From NCBI GenBank assembly GCA_949282305.1, contig CASDPB010000040.1, forward strand, positions 62,001-126,000: a DNA stretch of 64,000 bases, in the 5' to 3' direction. The position numbers and the translations under genes were made by a program. Source of the stretch: an uncultured Lentisphaeria bacterium. GTDB lineage: Bacteria > Verrucomicrobiota > Lentisphaeria > Victivallales > UBA1829. Positions 1 through 8,674 of this stretch are shown here, piece after piece (the stretch's first letter is position 1; each line of letters opens with the position of its first letter). The notes beneath the pieces are model-generated. The model saw only the letters and a program-made list of their open reading frames with translations. It made no database searches and was not told the origin of the DNA.

Positions 1-552
1 AAAGAAGTTCCACGGAATATCGGAGAAGTCACGAAGCAGCTCTTCCTGTTCCCGGGCGGAATATCCGTTGTTCACGGTATGCACTACTCCGGAGAAATTT
101 GAGCAGGAAGCCAGCTGGAGAACATGATCTTTAACCCTTTGTCTTGGAATATGGGACGGATGATAGGAGCCGAGGAAAAAGACCGGCCTTTTCACTGTCT
201 CAATGAATTTCCGGGGCGAAAGGGTCATATTTGTGTAAATGCTGACATGAAGGCTGGACGGGATTGCCTGGACCAGCTCTTCAAGATGCGGGAAAAGGAA
301 TGGTTCTCCCCCGGTAATGATGACATCGCGCTTGACTTTTTCAATGATTTTCAGCCAGTCATCCTTTGTCAGTTCATGATAGACATGTTTTGTATATTTT
401 TCATTCAGGAAGTTGGAGCAGTAAGGACATTGCAGATTGCACCGCAGGGTGGGATAAATCCTGATCTTGCCGTCAAATTGGCTGGTTGGCTGTCTGCCCG
501 AAAAGTTGAGCCCTATTTTTCGTATGCCTGCTTTTAACTGATGCCAGTTCAT
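1..552 (-). CDS. Radical SAM domain protein, 3' end outside the window
   Basis: The reverse strand is open from an ATG at 552 to the window edge (184 codons seen). Cys38, Cys42 and Cys45 form the CxxxCxxC site (RCNLQCPYC) that binds the SAM-cleaving [4Fe-4S] cluster, and an ITGGEP stretch about 40 residues later is the usual SAM-contacting GGE motif. The family is therefore secure, but the substrate is not, because the C-terminal half is missing. The ATG lies 4 nt after the stop of the Wzt-type ATPase and is probably co-transcribed with it. Radical SAM enzymes in polysaccharide clusters often modify sugars or attached groups; a role here is inference from position only. Confidence 0.85.
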   Translation of the reverse strand, partial: MNWHQLKAGIRKIGLNFSGRQPTSQFDGKIRIYPTLRCNLQCPYCSNFLNEKYTKHVYHELTKDDWLKIIEKVKRDVIITGGEPFLFPHLEELVQAIPSSLHVSIYTNMTLSPRKFIETVKRPVFFLGSYHPSHIPRQRVKDHVLQLASCSNFSGVVHTVNNGYSAREQEELLRDFSDIPWNFF

Positions 553-556
553 ATCA

Positions 557-1849
557 TCATCTCTCAATGGTTTTGGATTGGACTAAACGGAAAGCGGAAT
601 CGTAGTTGATCGTCCCGTAAAAATTGCGGCTTTTGGGAAAGTCCGGTTTCTGCAGAATTTCAAGCTGTGCTGCATTGTAGATATTGTCACAGGTGTTTGA
701 GGTCTCGCCATAAAAAATGTACAGACGGATGTTGTAGGTATTGGGACGCAGGTTGAGAGACGGAACTTCAAGCAGAAGCATATCCGCACCGTCCGTAAAG
801 GAGTATTGCACTTCATCCGAGATGAAATACTGGGCAGGATTTTCTTTCTGATCGAAAAATGAGACTTCAAAGCCAAGTTTTGATAAATCAATATCTTCGG
901 CGATATTCAGTGATATTGCGATTTTCAGATAATCCCCGGATAAAATGGACTGAACGCTTTCTCCCGCGTGATTGTAAAAAGTCAATGCTGTGGCTTTTAC
1001 CGCGAATGAACCGTTCCGGTCCGTTCGTTCGGATAATGCCTGGGTAAGAATTTTGTCTTGATAATACGACAGATAATGATTGACCATATCCATGGCGCTG
1101 CCTTCGCCTTTTTTATTTCCTCCCGATAAAAAAATGCCGCGGTTGCAGATTTGCGTGATCGCCCCCATATTGTGGCTGACGAAGAGGATGGTCCGCCCTT
1201 CGTTTTTTGAGATGTCGTCCATTTTTCCGAGGCATTTTTTCTGGAATTCGGCGTCGCCGACGGCAAGGACTTCGTCAATCAGGAGGATCTCTGATTCCAG
1301 GTGCGCGGCAACGGCAAAGGCGAGGCGCACATACATGCCGCTGGAATAACGCTTGACAGGGGTGTCCAGAAACTTTTCCACGCCGGAGAAATCCACGATC
1401 TCATCGAATTTGCGTTTGATTTCGGCACGTTTCATGCCCAGAATCGCACCGTTCAGATAGATGTTTTCCCGTCCGCTCAATTCGGGATGGAACCCGGTGC
1501 CGACTTCCAGAAGACTGGCGGCGCGTCCGCGCATTGTGATTCTGCCTTTTGTCGGTTCGGTGATCCGGCAGAGAAGTTTCAGCAGCGTTGATTTTCCTGC
1601 GCCGTTGCGTCCGATGATGCCGATCCGGTCGCCCTGTTCCACCTCGAATGAAACATCGTCCAATGCCTTGAACTCCTCCAGTTCCACCTGTTCCCGATTC
1701 GGGCTCAGCGGATGGCGCAGACGCTGGTACAGACTCCGTCCGGCGGACATCATGCTTTCGCGGAATGTCCTGTAACGGATTGCTCCGCTGTTCCGGTCGT
1801 GCCCGATCGTGTAGTATTTGGAAAGATGTTCTACGGTTATGATCTTCAT
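557..1849 (-). CDS. wzt: Polysaccharide ABC exporter ATP-binding protein (Wzt type, with C-terminal cargo domain)
   Basis: This is the ATPase that drives export of a lipid-linked polysaccharide across the inner membrane. Taking the ATG at 1849 (430 aa), Walker [10 protein letters not shown] is at about residues 80-88, the ABC signature YSSGMYVRL at 168-176, Walker B ILLIDE at 188-193 and the switch His near 226. Residues from about 275 form an extra C-terminal domain like the one in Wzt of O-antigen exporters, which reads the end of the glycan chain. An in-frame ATG at 1873 also exists, but its first eight codons are made of the heptamer repeat, so 1849 was chosen. Its permease lies upstream, separated by an inserted four-helix-bundle gene. 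No clear ribosome binding site is visible at 1849. Confidence 0.9.
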   Translation of the reverse strand: MKIITVEHLSKYYTIGHDRNSGAIRYRTFRESMMSAGRSLYQRLRHPLSPNREQVELEEFKALDDVSFEVEQGDRIGIIGRNGAGKSTLLKLLCRITEPTKGRITMRGRAASLLEVGTGFHPELSGRENIYLNGAILGMKRAEIKRKFDEIVDFSGVEKFLDTPVKRYSSGMYVRLAFAVAAHLESEILLIDEVLAVGDAEFQKKCLGKMDDISKNEGRTILFVSHNMGAITQICNRGIFLSGGNKKGEGSAMDMVNHYLSYYQDKILTQALSERTDRNGSFAVKATALTFYNHAGESVQSILSGDYLKIAISLNIAEDIDLSKLGFEVSFFDQKENPAQYFISDEVQYSFTDGADMLLLEVPSLNLRPNTYNIRLYIFYGETSNTCDNIYNAAQLEILQKPDFPKSRNFYGTINYDSAFRLVQSKTIER

Positions 1850-1851
1850 AA

Positions 1852-1872
1852 ATGAGTAATGAGCAATGAGCA
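1852..1872 (+). repeat. Heptamer array, three units ATGAGYA
   Basis: Three consecutive 7-bp units read ATGAGTA, ATGAGCA, ATGAGCA on the plus strand, directly before the start of wzt. The units are in opposite orientation to the two arrays on the other side of the four-helix gene, so the arrays together make an inverted flank. Confidence 0.85.
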
Positions 1873-1903
1873 ATTAAGACTCTATGCCGCTCCCCTTTTT
1901 CTG

Positions 1904-2263
1904 TTACAGTTTCCGTTTCATGGTTTTAGTCGTTGCCGACAGCAATCGCAAAAGCTCAAGACAATCCTGGTGCATGGAATCAAACTGTTCTTTGGTCAGA
2001 GAGTTTGTCTGATACAGCAGTTCCAGCCAATATACCGTTTCCGCACATTCTTTCAGTGCGATATAATTTTTAGACAGAAAATCTTTTTCTGAAACAGCAA
2101 ATTCCGCTTCCGCCAGATTTGCCCCGATACTGGTCCCGCTTCTTAAAATCTGTTTTGATAAGATGAAATCCTTTTTTTCTTTTTTCAGGAAATCAAAGAG
2201 TTTTACAATACGAATTGCAAATGTTTTTGCTTTTACAAGTACTGTATTCTTTTCATTCCTCAT
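1904..2263 (-). CDS. Four-helix-bundle protein (S23 / 23S rRNA intervening-sequence protein family)
   Basis: The 119-residue protein is almost all alpha-helical and shows the family hallmark SKQILRSGTSIGANLAEAE near residues 36-54, followed by a second conserved stretch (KECAETVYWLELL) near 71-83. Family members (PF05635 / TIGR02436) are small, form oligomers and occur in rRNA intervening sequences; related Avd proteins assist retroelements. The molecular function of stand-alone copies is not established. The start codon lies inside a heptamer array, so the repeat supplies the first codons (MRNEKN). The gene sits between wzm and wzt without any obvious role in polysaccharide export. Confidence 0.9.
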   Translation of the reverse strand: MRNEKNTVLVKAKTFAIRIVKLFDFLKKEKKDFILSKQILRSGTSIGANLAEAEFAVSEKDFLSKNYIALKECAETVYWLELLYQTNSLTKEQFDSMHQDCLELLRLLSATTKTMKRKL

Positions 2264-2284
2264 TTTTCATTCCTCATTTTTCAT
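2250..2284 (-). repeat. Heptamer array, five alternating units ATGAAAA / ATGAGGA
   Basis: Read on the minus strand, five perfect 7-bp units alternate ATGAAAA, ATGAGGA, ATGAAAA, ATGAGGA, ATGAAAA and are followed by GAATAC. The start codon of the four-helix gene is the ATG of the fourth unit. Confidence 0.9.
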
Positions 2285-2340
2285 CTAAATTCCGCATTCA
2301 GCAGCTTTTCTCCGACACTGATTCCGGCCCCCCGATATTC

Positions 2341-2375
2341 TTTTCATTTCTCATTTCTCATTTCTCATTTCTCAT
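2341..2375 (-). repeat. Heptamer array, four units ATGAGAA plus ATGAAAA
   Basis: Read on the minus strand, four identical ATGAGAA units and one ATGAAAA are followed by GAATAT, matching the end of the neighbouring array (ATGAAAA-GAATA). It begins 4 bp after the wzm stop codon. The 56 bp between the two arrays (2285-2340) show no repeat or gene. Confidence 0.9.
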
Positions 2376-2379
2376 TTTT

Positions 2380-3243
2380 TCAGATAAAGTCTGCAAATTC
2401 GCGTTCCATGCGGCGGAACATGAAATAGCCGCACAGGAGAAAAAAGAGAGAAATCGCGATGGACAGAAGCAGGGAAAGGAGATTCAGAGGTGTCCCGAAC
2501 AGCGACCAGCGAACGCCGTCGATGATTCCGACCAATGGATTCAGAGAGTAGAGAAGCTGCCAACGCTCCGGCACGATCGCGGTGGTGAAGCCGACCGGGG
2601 AAATATACATGCCGACCTGCAGCGCAAACGGTATCACGTAGCGGAAATCACGGTATTTCACGTTCAGGGACGAAATGAAATAAGTGACGCCAAGGGATAA
2701 GATTGCCGTCAGCAGAATGAAGCAGGGAAGAAAGACAATCTGCCATGACGGGATTGTCCCGTACCGGAAAAACAGCGGAATGAAAACCGCCGCCGAGATC
2801 AGGAAATCCGTAAGGCTGACCGTCATGCTGGTAGAGGGGATGATCAGGCGCGGGAAGTAAACTTTGGAGATCAGATTGGAGTTGCCCAGCAGGGATTCGC
2901 TGCCGCTGGAAATCGTGCTGCTGAAAAACTGCCACATCAGCATTCCCGCATAGACCATCAGCGGATACGGAACCCCTTCCGACGGCAGTTTCGCCAGCTT
3001 GCCGAAGACGACCGTAAACACGATCATACCGAGCAGGGGACGGATGATGCTCCACGCGATTCCGATGATTGTCTGCTTGTAGCGGACGATGATGTCCCGC
3101 CAGGCAAGGATCAGAAAAAGTTCCCGGTAGAGCCAGAGATCCCGCAGATAACGGGAATGGCTTTTCCCCGCCTCAATTACCAAGATATGATCCGACTTGT
3201 CTTCCATCTGCATCCAAACTGTTGATTCCAATTCAGATAACAT
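2380..3243 (-). CDS. wzm: Polysaccharide ABC exporter permease (Wzm type, ABC-2 family)
   Basis: This 287-residue protein is the membrane half of an O-antigen or capsule exporter. An amphipathic N-terminus with SRYLRDLWLYRELFLILAWR, where the RDLW/YR pattern is typical of Wzm, leads into about six hydrophobic segments. The segment FISSLNVKYRDFRYVIPFALQ before the last helices is a hallmark of ABC-2 polysaccharide permeases. It should pair with the ATPase at 557-1849. The gene continues an operon from the GT-C gene upstream (37 bp gap). The stop codon touches the heptamer array, so the insertion fell exactly between permease and ATPase. Confidence 0.9.
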   Translation of the reverse strand: MLSELESTVWMQMEDKSDHILVIEAGKSHSRYLRDLWLYRELFLILAWRDIIVRYKQTIIGIAWSIIRPLLGMIVFTVVFGKLAKLPSEGVPYPLMVYAGMLMWQFFSSTISSGSESLLGNSNLISKVYFPRLIIPSTSMTVSLTDFLISAAVFIPLFFRYGTIPSWQIVFLPCFILLTAILSLGVTYFISSLNVKYRDFRYVIPFALQVGMYISPVGFTTAIVPERWQLLYSLNPLVGIIDGVRWSLFGTPLNLLSLLLSIAISLFFLLCGYFMFRRMEREFADFI

Positions 3244-3279
3244 ATCACGGGACCTTTTTTTTTCAACCCGCTTTCCGCA

Positions 3280-4737
3280 TTATTTGACAACTTGGTCCAG
3301 CCGCTGGAAGGTGCCTGTCCACACCGGTTCGGAAACAGTGAAGCCGAATCTCCGCATTGTCTGCTCCAGGTCATTTTTTCCGCCTGTAACCAGATAGCAT
3401 TTTCCCGTATGGAAATCCAGGCGCGTGATCTTCGGCCTGTTGGGAAGGTCTGCAATGACCGTGTTTTCCGGCAGGTCGGTGCAGGAAACATAGAATAGAA
3501 CCGACGGATAATCCGAGTCGAAACTGGCGAAGACCAGAGGCCGTTCACCGGCATGGACGCGTTCCTGAATCAGAGAGACGACTTTCTGTGGGTCGAAGCC
3601 GCTCCTTGCATAATACGGCAGCGTGATGTCGTCGTTCCGTCCGCTTCCGAACAGGGCGTCGCCTGCATGGGAAACCGTGTTCACCAGAAGTGCCGCGCAG
3701 AGAATTTGCAGGAACAGCGGCAGGGTTTTCAGCGCGGGACTCCGCTTTGTCATTTTCAGGTAAGCGCAGAGCGCATATCCCGCCGTGAGAATCCATACGG
3801 GAAACAGCGGAAAGAAGACGCGCGGAAACGCGGGCGCCTTGAAGACAAAAAATGCCGGGAGCGGCAGCAGGAACAGCAGAAAACCCGCAATGCACATCAA
3901 CCGCAGACGCGGATACTTTTTCCGGAGATGAAAGAAACCCGCAATGCAGAAGGGAAGCGAACCGGCAAATATCAGCGCAAAGGATGCGTAAAGATTCCAT
4001 ACCGCACTTCCCGCGGAAAACCATCCTTCCCCGAGCTGCAGGCACTGGAGGAACTTCCCGCGGATCGGCGCATAGAACAGGACCAGTGCCAGGACGGGAG
4101 CCGCAAACAGGTAAAGCAGACTCCGAAGTCTGCGTTTCCGTTTCCAGAGGGCGGGCGCGTGGAACAGGGCGACGGCTTCCAGCGCAGCCAGATTGGTCGG
4201 CGTGGTGCCTACGGACAGGATGCAGATCAGAAAAAAGCCGAGGAATCCGGGCGGAGAGGGCCGTTTCACGATTTTTTCCGCAAAGAGCAGGGCAAGAACC
4301 GTGAACAGGAATCCCAGCATGTAGCCGCGGATCCCGGTGGCAAAAATGCCGCATGCCGAACTTGCCGCAAACGCCGCGCAGAGGAGTCCGCCTCCGTAGA
4401 GCCCGCAGGAGCGGATCATGCGCTTCGCCAGCAGAAACAGCGCGAGCGCGCCTGCCAGAACGGAAAGTCCGCGGAACAGGAAGAACGGCGTGTTCAGGAA
4501 CAGCGCCAGAAAGTCGATCCAGAGTTTTTCCAGCATTGAGAATATAATGTGGTTGTTCGGTATTTCGTAAAGAAAGTAGATACGCGACAGCGGAGGACGC
4601 ATCACGAAGTTGTCGAGAGTGAGAACCTCGTCAAACCAGAACGGGCGGAAAAGATAAGTGAATGAGGAAAGCAGAAGGAGGAGCGTCACGCAGAACGGGA
4701 GACGCCGTCTCCATGCTTTCTTCTGTGCGTTGTCCAT
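3280..4737 (-). CDS. Polytopic GT-C glycosyltransferase (family 39-like)
   Basis: The 485-residue protein has about ten membrane segments. An acidic FDEVLTL motif sits in the first outward loop at residues 35-41, right after the first helix. GT-C enzymes use such a Asp/Glu pair to transfer sugars from polyprenyl-phosphate carriers on the periplasmic side. The last ~120 residues are soluble. It starts 2 nt after the stop of the substrate-binding protein and precedes wzm, so it probably decorates the exported glycan or a lipid. Donor and acceptor cannot be read from the sequence. Confidence 0.75.
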   Translation of the reverse strand: MDNAQKKAWRRRLPFCVTLLLLLSSFTYLFRPFWFDEVLTLDNFVMRPPLSRIYFLYEIPNNHIIFSMLEKLWIDFLALFLNTPFFLFRGLSVLAGALALFLLAKRMIRSCGLYGGGLLCAAFAASSACGIFATGIRGYMLGFLFTVLALLFAEKIVKRPSPPGFLGFFLICILSVGTTPTNLAALEAVALFHAPALWKRKRRLRSLLYLFAAPVLALVLFYAPIRGKFLQCLQLGEGWFSAGSAVWNLYASFALIFAGSLPFCIAGFFHLRKKYPRLRLMCIAGFLLFLLPLPAFFVFKAPAFPRVFFPLFPVWILTAGYALCAYLKMTKRSPALKTLPLFLQILCAALLVNTVSHAGDALFGSGRNDDITLPYYARSGFDPQKVVSLIQERVHAGERPLVFASFDSDYPSVLFYVSCTDLPENTVIADLPNRPKITRLDFHTGKCYLVTGGKNDLEQTMRRFGFTVSEPVWTGTFQRLDQVVK

Positions 4738-4739
4738 TT

Positions 4740-6602
4740 TCAGTACCCCGGAACCTGAAGCTGTCTGTCACGCTCCACCCACAGAATATTGGTCTTGAGA
4801 CCGTCGCGGAAAACCCTGCGGTTGTGGTAGCGCTTGTTGACCGCAACCAGGCTGTGAGGCGCGAACAGGAACAGATAGGGTTCCTCGTCATGGATTAGCC
4901 TGTGGAATTCGTGATAAAGCCTGTTGCGTTCCGCCGGGTCGAAACAGAGGCGGATCTTTTCAATCAGCTCATCCGCTTTCGGATTCTCGAAGGCGATATG
5001 ATTGCTGGATGCATTCACCTTTGCCAGCGAGGAGTGCCACAGCTGATAGGGATCGGGCTTCAGAGTGCCTGTCCATGCGAGCGTGCACGCATCGAACTGT
5101 TTCTTTTCGAGGCGCTGAACCAGCACCGACCATTCGATGCCCAGCAGATCCATCTGGATGCCCGCCTTTGCCATATCCTCCTTGATGATCGGGAGCATCT
5201 TCTGGTTGCTGACGGACACATTCGGGTAGATCAGCGTGAAACGGAACGGCTTGCCGTCCCTGTCCAGAATTCCGTCGCCGTCGGTATCCTTCCAGCCCGC
5301 TTCAGCAAGCAGAAGTTTTGCCTTTTCAATGTCGAAGGAATAAGGTTTGATGCTCCGGTCGTAAGAGGCGCTTGTTTTCGGGAAGGGACCGGAGACCATT
5401 TCCGCAAGATTGAAGAATACATCCTTCAGGATTTTTTCCCGGTTGACAAGATGGCTCAGCGCCTGCCGTACTCTTTTGTCCCGGAACAGTTCATTCCGCT
5501 GGTTCAGCCCGATATACGAATACATGGAGGAAGGGTATTGAAGTTTTTCCAGCGAACCGTCTTTCCGGAATTCCGCGGTGCCGGTGCGGTTGACCCACTG
5601 GTCGGCGGAGAGCGAATCCAGATCCAGTTCATTGGAAAGCAGCGCCTGAAGACGCGTATTCGGATGCTGGATGATATCGAACGCGATGGTTTCAATCGGC
5701 GGCATAATGCCGAGGTTCCTGCCGTAATAGTTGTCGAAGCGGCGAAGCACGATCCGGCGCCCTTTTTCCCATTTGTCGAAACGATAGGTGCCGCATCCGA
5801 CGATCATCCTGTTGCGCTCGTGGTCGTCGTTGAATTTTCTGCCGTCGAACGGTCCGCCGTAGGCATGGTAAAGATGTCTGGGAAGCGGGATCAGACCGAG
5901 CGAAATGTCCTCGGCAAGAAAATAGGGTTTGCTCCAGATCACTTCAAACTCATAATCGTTGATGATGTCAATCCGGTCGATATCTTTCAGATAACCCCGC
6001 AGGGGGGCGCAGTCAACGTCTTCATTTTTCACCACATCCAGATAAAACTTGAAGTCATGCGCGGTCACTTCCCTGTTTTTCCATTCCTTTCCCGTCACCG
6101 GGTCTTTGAAGTCGTGCCAGAGAATTCCCCTGCGAAGTCTGATGCGGTATTTGAGTTTGTCAGGGGAGATCGTCCAGGACTCTGCCAGCATCGGCTTGAG
6201 TTCCCCCGAACCATCGTCCGCATAGTCGCGTTCGGCAAGAGAGTCCATGGTTTTTGCCCAGATTTCCGAAACATAGGCATCATTGGTGATGAGCATATTC
6301 ATGTTGCCGACATCTGCGCCGAACGCCATGATGAGACGTCCGCCCTGGTCTGCGTTCCGGTCGTAGTATTGACGGTTTGCGACGTCGGCGCCCGCACTGC
6401 CGCCGTCCTCCGCCGCCGCGGGCGGATTGCCTGATACGGCACGCAGACCGGCGAGGCGGGATTCAATGTTTTTCATGGAACGGTTCATGTCCTCCATCGC
6501 GAATCTCAGCTGATCCAGAGCGCTGACGAAGACAAAACAGATGACCGCCATTGCGATCAGGATAACAGTCACAAGCACATTCAGATAGGTGTTCTTATTC
6601 AT
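4740..6602 (-). CDS. Membrane-anchored family-5 substrate-binding protein
   Basis: Residues from about 90 onward look like the SBP_bac_5 fold of peptide/nickel/oligosaccharide ABC transporters: LIMAFGADVGNMNML near the fold start, KPMLAESWTISPDKLKYRIRLR and KRVRQALSHLVNREKIL are all typical. Unlike lipoprotein SBPs there is no lipobox. Instead one hydrophobic segment (residues 8-27) is followed by a predicted coiled coil (DQLRFAMEDMNRSMKNIESRL). The chosen ATG at 6602 has GGGAAAAAAG just before it; a longer frame starts at 6680 but would put an Arg/Cys-rich tail before the membrane helix. No ABC permease of the matching type lies in the window. Confidence 0.8.
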   Translation of the reverse strand: MNKNTYLNVLVTVILIAMAVICFVFVSALDQLRFAMEDMNRSMKNIESRLAGLRAVSGNPPAAAEDGGSAGADVANRQYYDRNADQGGRLIMAFGADVGNMNMLITNDAYVSEIWAKTMDSLAERDYADDGSGELKPMLAESWTISPDKLKYRIRLRRGILWHDFKDPVTGKEWKNREVTAHDFKFYLDVVKNEDVDCAPLRGYLKDIDRIDIINDYEFEVIWSKPYFLAEDISLGLIPLPRHLYHAYGGPFDGRKFNDDHERNRMIVGCGTYRFDKWEKGRRIVLRRFDNYYGRNLGIMPPIETIAFDIIQHPNTRLQALLSNELDLDSLSADQWVNRTGTAEFRKDGSLEKLQYPSSMYSYIGLNQRNELFRDKRVRQALSHLVNREKILKDVFFNLAEMVSGPFPKTSASYDRSIKPYSFDIEKAKLLLAEAGWKDTDGDGILDRDGKPFRFTLIYPNVSVSNQKMLPIIKEDMAKAGIQMDLLGIEWSVLVQRLEKKQFDACTLAWTGTLKPDPYQLWHSSLAKVNASSNHIAFENPKADELIEKIRLCFDPAERNRLYHEFHRLIHDEEPYLFLFAPHSLVAVNKRYHNRRVFRDGLKTNILWVERDRQLQVPGY

Positions 6603-6734
6603 CTTTTTTCCCTGTATTCCGCATTGTATCCGTGATTTCCGCAGATGCCGCGCCGGACACGCGGTTTTCCGCCGGAACATTACGGATGCAATATCCCTTT
6701 TTCGTAATTTTGCATAATTCCGTTACATTATTAC

Positions 6735-6763
6735 TTGAAAAACAACTTTTCCAGTCGTAAAGT
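6735..6763 (+). promoter_or_regulatory. Predicted sigma-70 promoter of the GT2 gene
   Basis: TTGAAA at 6735-6740 and TAAAGT at 6758-6763 are 17 bp apart, and the GT2 start is 31 bp downstream. Confidence 0.4.
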
Positions 6764-6793
6764 TCCATTTATCTAATGAAAAATGGTGAGAAT

Positions 6794-7498
6794 ATGAAAC
6801 TTTCTATCGTAATTCCGGTTTACAATGAGGAAAAATTCATTGATGCCGTGCTGGAACGTGTGCGGAATGTCAAATTCCAGCCGGGGGTCGAAGTGGAACT
6901 GGTTGCAGTGGATGACTGTTCCCGGGACGGGACGTTTGAAAAACTCAAAGCATGGGAATTCAAAGGTGTGAAAATCTGCCGTCACGAGAAAAACGGCGGG
7001 AAAGGAGCCGCGCTTCATACCGGTTTCAAACTTGCCACGGGGGATGTTGTCACGGTTCAGGATTCCGACTTTGAATACAATCCGGAGGAGCTGCCGCGTC
7101 TGCTTGCGCCGATTCTGGAGAATAAGGCGGATTTTGTCTTCGGGGCGCGCGAGGCGTTTGTCAAGGGGCTTCCGCACCGCGTCATGTATTTCTGGCACCT
7201 GAAGATCAATGCGTTCCTGACCGCATTCTGCAATATGTTTTCGAATCTTGCGCTCAGCGACATGGAGTGCTGTTACAAAATGTTCCGGCGTTCCGTTCTG
7301 GAAAAGATCGAACTGAAGGAACGCCGTTTTGGTTTTGAACCTGAAATCACCCTGAAAGCCTCGCGCCAGGATATTCTGTTCTATGAGGTTCCGGTTTCCT
7401 ATTCCTGCCGGACTTATGCCGAGGGAAAGAAAATCTCATGGAAAGATGGAGTTTCCGCTCTCCGCTGCATCGTGAAATACGGACTGTTCCGGATGTAA
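6794..7498 (+). CDS. Family 2 glycosyltransferase (polyprenyl-phosphate sugar synthase type)
   Basis: The protein begins MKLSIVIPVYNEEKFI, the standard GT2 opening, followed by AVDDCSRDGT and the metal/UDP-binding acidic motif QDSDFEYNPEE. Small (234 aa) cytosolic GT2 enzymes of this DPM1 type make polyprenyl-phosphate-linked sugars, which GT-C enzymes use as donors; three GT-C proteins are encoded in the window. The ATG at 6794 was preferred over 6776 because GGTGAG lies 8 nt before it. It is transcribed away from the polysaccharide cluster and converges on the RodZ-like gene. The specific sugar is unknown. Confidence 0.88.
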   Translation: MKLSIVIPVYNEEKFIDAVLERVRNVKFQPGVEVELVAVDDCSRDGTFEKLKAWEFKGVKICRHEKNGGKGAALHTGFKLATGDVVTVQDSDFEYNPEELPRLLAPILENKADFVFGAREAFVKGLPHRVMYFWHLKINAFLTAFCNMFSNLALSDMECCYKMFRRSVLEKIELKERRFGFEPEITLKASRQDILFYEVPVSYSCRTYAEGKKISWKDGVSALRCIVKYGLFRM

Positions 7499-7531
7499 TT
7501 CCCCGAATGCCGGGGACAGTTCCGCAATGGC

Positions 7532-8635
7532 TCATTTCTTCTGCGGGACGTCCAGGACAATGATTTCGGGAACCTGCTGCGGAAGCAGCCTTTCCAGGTC
7601 GGAGGATTGAAACGCCGGGATATTCTGCACAGACGGTGTCTGCGCTTTGCTGCGGGATTTGCCGATCGCCGCCGCCACGATGCAGGTGATCGTCAGTGAA
7701 ATAATCAGTGCGATTGCCAGACCGGCATAAAGAATGATCCGTTTCAGCTTCTTTGTTTCCTCTTCGCTGACCTGGACATCTTTTTCCAGTTTCTGGAGAA
7801 GCTGTTCCGGGACATCCGCGGGTGCTTCGAGTTCATTCACCTTCCGTATGATTACATCCCGCGTCGCCTCGTCCAGTTTATAGAGACCGGCGAGTGTGCG
7901 TGAATAGGCGCGGATGAACACCACCGGGGGAAGACGTTTGAAATCGTCGTTTTCAATGCCGATGATATAGTCAAGACGGATTCTTGTGACGTCTGCCACC
8001 TGTTCCGCGCTTAGTCCGGCGGCATTTCTGGCCTCACGGAGGATTGTTCCAAGCGAAGCGTTTTCCACATCACGGACTGCAATCGTCTGATGCTGAACCG
8101 TGGTGTAATGAACGGGAGCGGGCTGTTCCGCTTCATGTCCCCGTGCCGGCATTGCCTGCGGCTGCGGTGAAACATGTTTTTCCTGTGAGGACTGCGGTTT
8201 TTCCTCCGGAACCGGAACGTGTTCTTTCAGCAGAACTTGCGGTTCTTCTTCCGGCACCGCTTTCATCTCCTCCGCCGTCTGCTCCGCCGGAGCGGGGGAT
8301 TGGGGAACCGGTTTCACGGGTTCGCTGAAAACGTCACTCTTATGAAACGGGCGGTTTTCCGAGAAAGTCTTGATTTCAGGCATGATACGGAACTCCGACG
8401 GGCTTTCCGCAGGATTTTCCTGCGGAACTTCTTCTCTGACCGGGACAAAACCCGCCTCGACAGGGCTCAGATCCTCGTCCGCAGCAGGAAGCGGCTTTAT
8501 GAAGTCGTCCTGTTCCACGGGAATCATGGCATTGTCAAGTGGAACGGGGGCTTTCACGGAAAAATCATCCGAGGTGAAGAGATCTTCCTCCGCTTTTTTC
8601 AGTTCTGCGTTCAATTTATTGTTTTCGTCAGCCAT
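7532..8635 (-). CDS. RodZ-like helix-turn-helix membrane protein with long N-terminal extension
   Basis: Residues 195-260 match the RodZ cytoplasmic HTH domain (LGTILREARNAAGLSAEQVA, then FIRAYSRTLA), and one membrane helix lies at 299-323. RodZ links MreB to the cell-wall machinery. Here the HTH is not at the N-terminus as usual: about 190 Pro/Glu-rich, low-complexity residues precede it. The part outside the membrane is only about 45 residues. A strong promoter lies just upstream (8675-8703), overlapping the ftsK stop codon. The domain call is firm; a role in shape is inferred from family. Confidence 0.8.
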   Translation of the reverse strand: MADENNKLNAELKKAEEDLFTSDDFSVKAPVPLDNAMIPVEQDDFIKPLPAADEDLSPVEAGFVPVREEVPQENPAESPSEFRIMPEIKTFSENRPFHKSDVFSEPVKPVPQSPAPAEQTAEEMKAVPEEEPQVLLKEHVPVPEEKPQSSQEKHVSPQPQAMPARGHEAEQPAPVHYTTVQHQTIAVRDVENASLGTILREARNAAGLSAEQVADVTRIRLDYIIGIENDDFKRLPPVVFIRAYSRTLAGLYKLDEATRDVIIRKVNELEAPADVPEQLLQKLEKDVQVSEEETKKLKRIILYAGLAIALIISLTITCIVAAAIGKSRSKAQTPSVQNIPAFQSSDLERLLPQQVPEIIVLDVPQKK

Positions 8636-8674
8636 GATGCACCATCGTTGTGTGTTTCATAATGTTCTTTCATA

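Larger units (their letters stand above)
1852..2375. mobile_element. Candidate insertion carrying a four-helix-bundle gene between inverted heptamer arrays
   Basis: A 524-bp segment separates wzm from wzt, which are normally adjacent and often overlapping. It starts with three ATGAGYA units on the plus strand. It ends with two arrays of five units each, ATGARRA-type, on the minus strand. The single gene inside belongs to the four-helix-bundle (S23/IVP) family, known from intervening sequences in 23S rRNA. The layout looks like a small inserted element; no transposase is present and movement is inference. The boundary is close to exact on the right, because the wzm stop codon is at 2380-2382. 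Confidence 0.5.

Noticed and set aside
124-537. Plus-strand frame of 137 codons
   Set aside because: Antisense to the radical SAM gene, whose CxxxCxxC and GGEP motifs are on the minus strand.
1850-1873. Upstream start of wzt at 1873
   Set aside because: The extra eight codons are the heptamer repeat itself; the ATPase proper begins at 1849.
1852-2375. CRISPR-like reading of the heptamer arrays
   Set aside because: Units are only 7 bp with no spacers and no cas genes.
4902-6434. Plus-strand frame of 510 codons
   Set aside because: Complement of the substrate-binding protein; no family pattern.
7501-7515. CCCCG/CGGGG hairpin between GT2 and the RodZ-like gene
   Set aside because: Only 5 bp of stem and no T run; not convincing as a terminator.
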